The notes under the pieces were generated by a model that ran no database searches, was not told the origin of the DNA, and was given only the letters and a program-made list of their open reading frames with translations. From CBDUBU01 sp965365465 (lineage in GTDB: Bacteria > Bacteroidota > Rhodothermia > Rhodothermales > DASSAV01): 5,572 nucleotides of DNA. The DNA is taken from the NCBI GenBank assembly GCA_965365465.1, contig CBDUBU010000275.1, positions 1 to 5,572 on the forward strand. The letters are read 5' to 3'. The position numbers were made by a program, and so were the translations under genes. Below, one piece after another: positions 4,973-5,572 of this stretch (positions are counted from its first letter, which is position 1; the number at the start of each line of letters is the position of its first letter).

Positions 4973-5572
4973 ATGAAAACGACCTTTTACATAGAGAAGA
5001 TGGACTGCCCCACCGAGGAGCAACTCATCCGGAGCAGGCTCAAGGGGTTTGACGGAGTGCAGCAACTGGACTTCGACCTCGTGCGGCGCGAACTCACGGT
5101 TTCGCATCAATTGAAGGAGCCTCAGCCGCTGCTCGACGCGCTGGCCGGCCTCGGCATGGAGGCGGAGCCGGTGGGGGATGCCCCAAACGGCGCTGATAGC
5201 CGGGCCGCAAAAATCTGGGAGCGCCGTCCGGTCGTTTCCCGGATGGAGTGGGTGCAGCTTGGCCTGGCAGGGGCGCTGGCGCTGGCCGCCGAGATAGTGG
5301 CGCTTGCAACCGAAGCAGAAGGCAGTCTGCCGGTGGCTGCGCTCGCGCTCGCGGCCATCGCGCTCGGAGGCCGTGAGATGCTCGTCAAGGGCTGGCGGGC
5401 GGTAAAAGCCTTTTCGCTCGGCATCAATTTTCTGATGACGATTGCGGTGGCCGGGGCGGTGCTCATTGGTGAATGGCCGGAGGCGGCCATGGTGACGGTG
5501 CTTTTCGCCATCGCCGAGAAGATCGAAGCGTATGCGCTCGACCGTTCACGCGGCGCGATCCGGAGCCTGATG
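4973..5572 (+). CDS. cadA: Heavy-metal P-type ATPase (Zn/Cd/Pb exporter type), N-terminal fragment
   Basis: Exactly 200 codons are visible before the right edge. Residues 1-68 form a heavy-metal-associated domain with the motif MDCPTEE (10-16): Cys12 is kept, but the second Cys of the usual CxxC is replaced by Glu15-Glu16, a variant I know from CadA-type ATPases of Pseudomonas-like bacteria. Hydrophobic segments follow at about 93-112 and 118-137, then LGINFLMTIAVAGAVLIGEWPEA (149-171) and a further segment with VLFAIAEKIEAYALDRSRGAIRSLM, which closely resembles membrane helices 3-4 of P1B-type ATPases that export Zn2+, Cd2+ or Pb2+. The TGES loop, the CPC metal site and the DKTGT phosphorylation site lie beyond the window and are unseen. 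The ATG at 4973 has only a weak purine-rich region upstream. Family call is firm; the symbol is by family resemblance and metal preference is inferred. Confidence 0.88.
   Translation, partial: MKTTFYIEKMDCPTEEQLIRSRLKGFDGVQQLDFDLVRRELTVSHQLKEPQPLLDALAGLGMEAEPVGDAPNGADSRAAKIWERRPVVSRMEWVQLGLAGALALAAEIVALATEAEGSLPVAALALAAIALGGREMLVKGWRAVKAFSLGINFLMTIAVAGAVLIGEWPEAAMVTVLFAIAEKIEAYALDRSRGAIRSLM

Overview
The window is G+C-rich bacterial DNA carrying four large genes (two cut by the window ends) and a group of three very small membrane-protein genes. A Tat-exported Gfo/Idh/MocA oxidoreductase, a secreted alkaline-phosphatase-superfamily enzyme and a two-domain secreted esterase of the acetylxylan-esterase-like type, all at high G+C, suggest an environmental bacterium of the Bacteroidota/Rhodothermota kind, with Planctomycetota-like lineages as an alternative. 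This is inferred from protein style only; there is no rRNA or marker gene to confirm it.

Layout from left to right. Positions 1-283 (minus) hold the N-terminus of a Tat-exported Gfo/Idh/MocA oxidoreductase running off the left edge. Positions 284-875 have no convincing gene but contain a candidate dispersed extragenic repeat (482-507) and a possible hairpin. Positions 876-1703 (plus) hold three successive genes for 74-, 77- and 71-residue proteins, each with two predicted membrane segments; none is recognised. Their series ends 7 bp from the end of a convergent minus-strand gene (1711-2793) for a secreted metal-dependent hydrolase of the alkaline phosphatase superfamily. Positions 2794-3026 are intergenic and share a 15-bp inverted match with the first intergenic region. 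Positions 3027-4850 (minus) encode a secreted 607-residue alpha/beta hydrolase whose second hydrolase-like domain has lost the nucleophile. A 122-bp divergent spacer separates it from the start of a P-type heavy-metal ATPase (4973 onward, plus), cut by the right edge.

The three minus-strand enzymes all carry export signals and look like extracytoplasmic catabolic or scavenging functions (sugar or sugar-derivative oxidoreduction, phosphoester or sulfoester hydrolysis, deacetylation of glycans). The gaps between them do not make one tight operon. The metal ATPase is probably a separate transcription unit for Zn/Cd/Pb export. No CRISPR array, tRNA, rRNA, transposase or phage gene was seen. The window looks mostly like an ordinary chromosomal region; the least explained parts are the three small membrane proteins and the repeat-like intergenic sequence.
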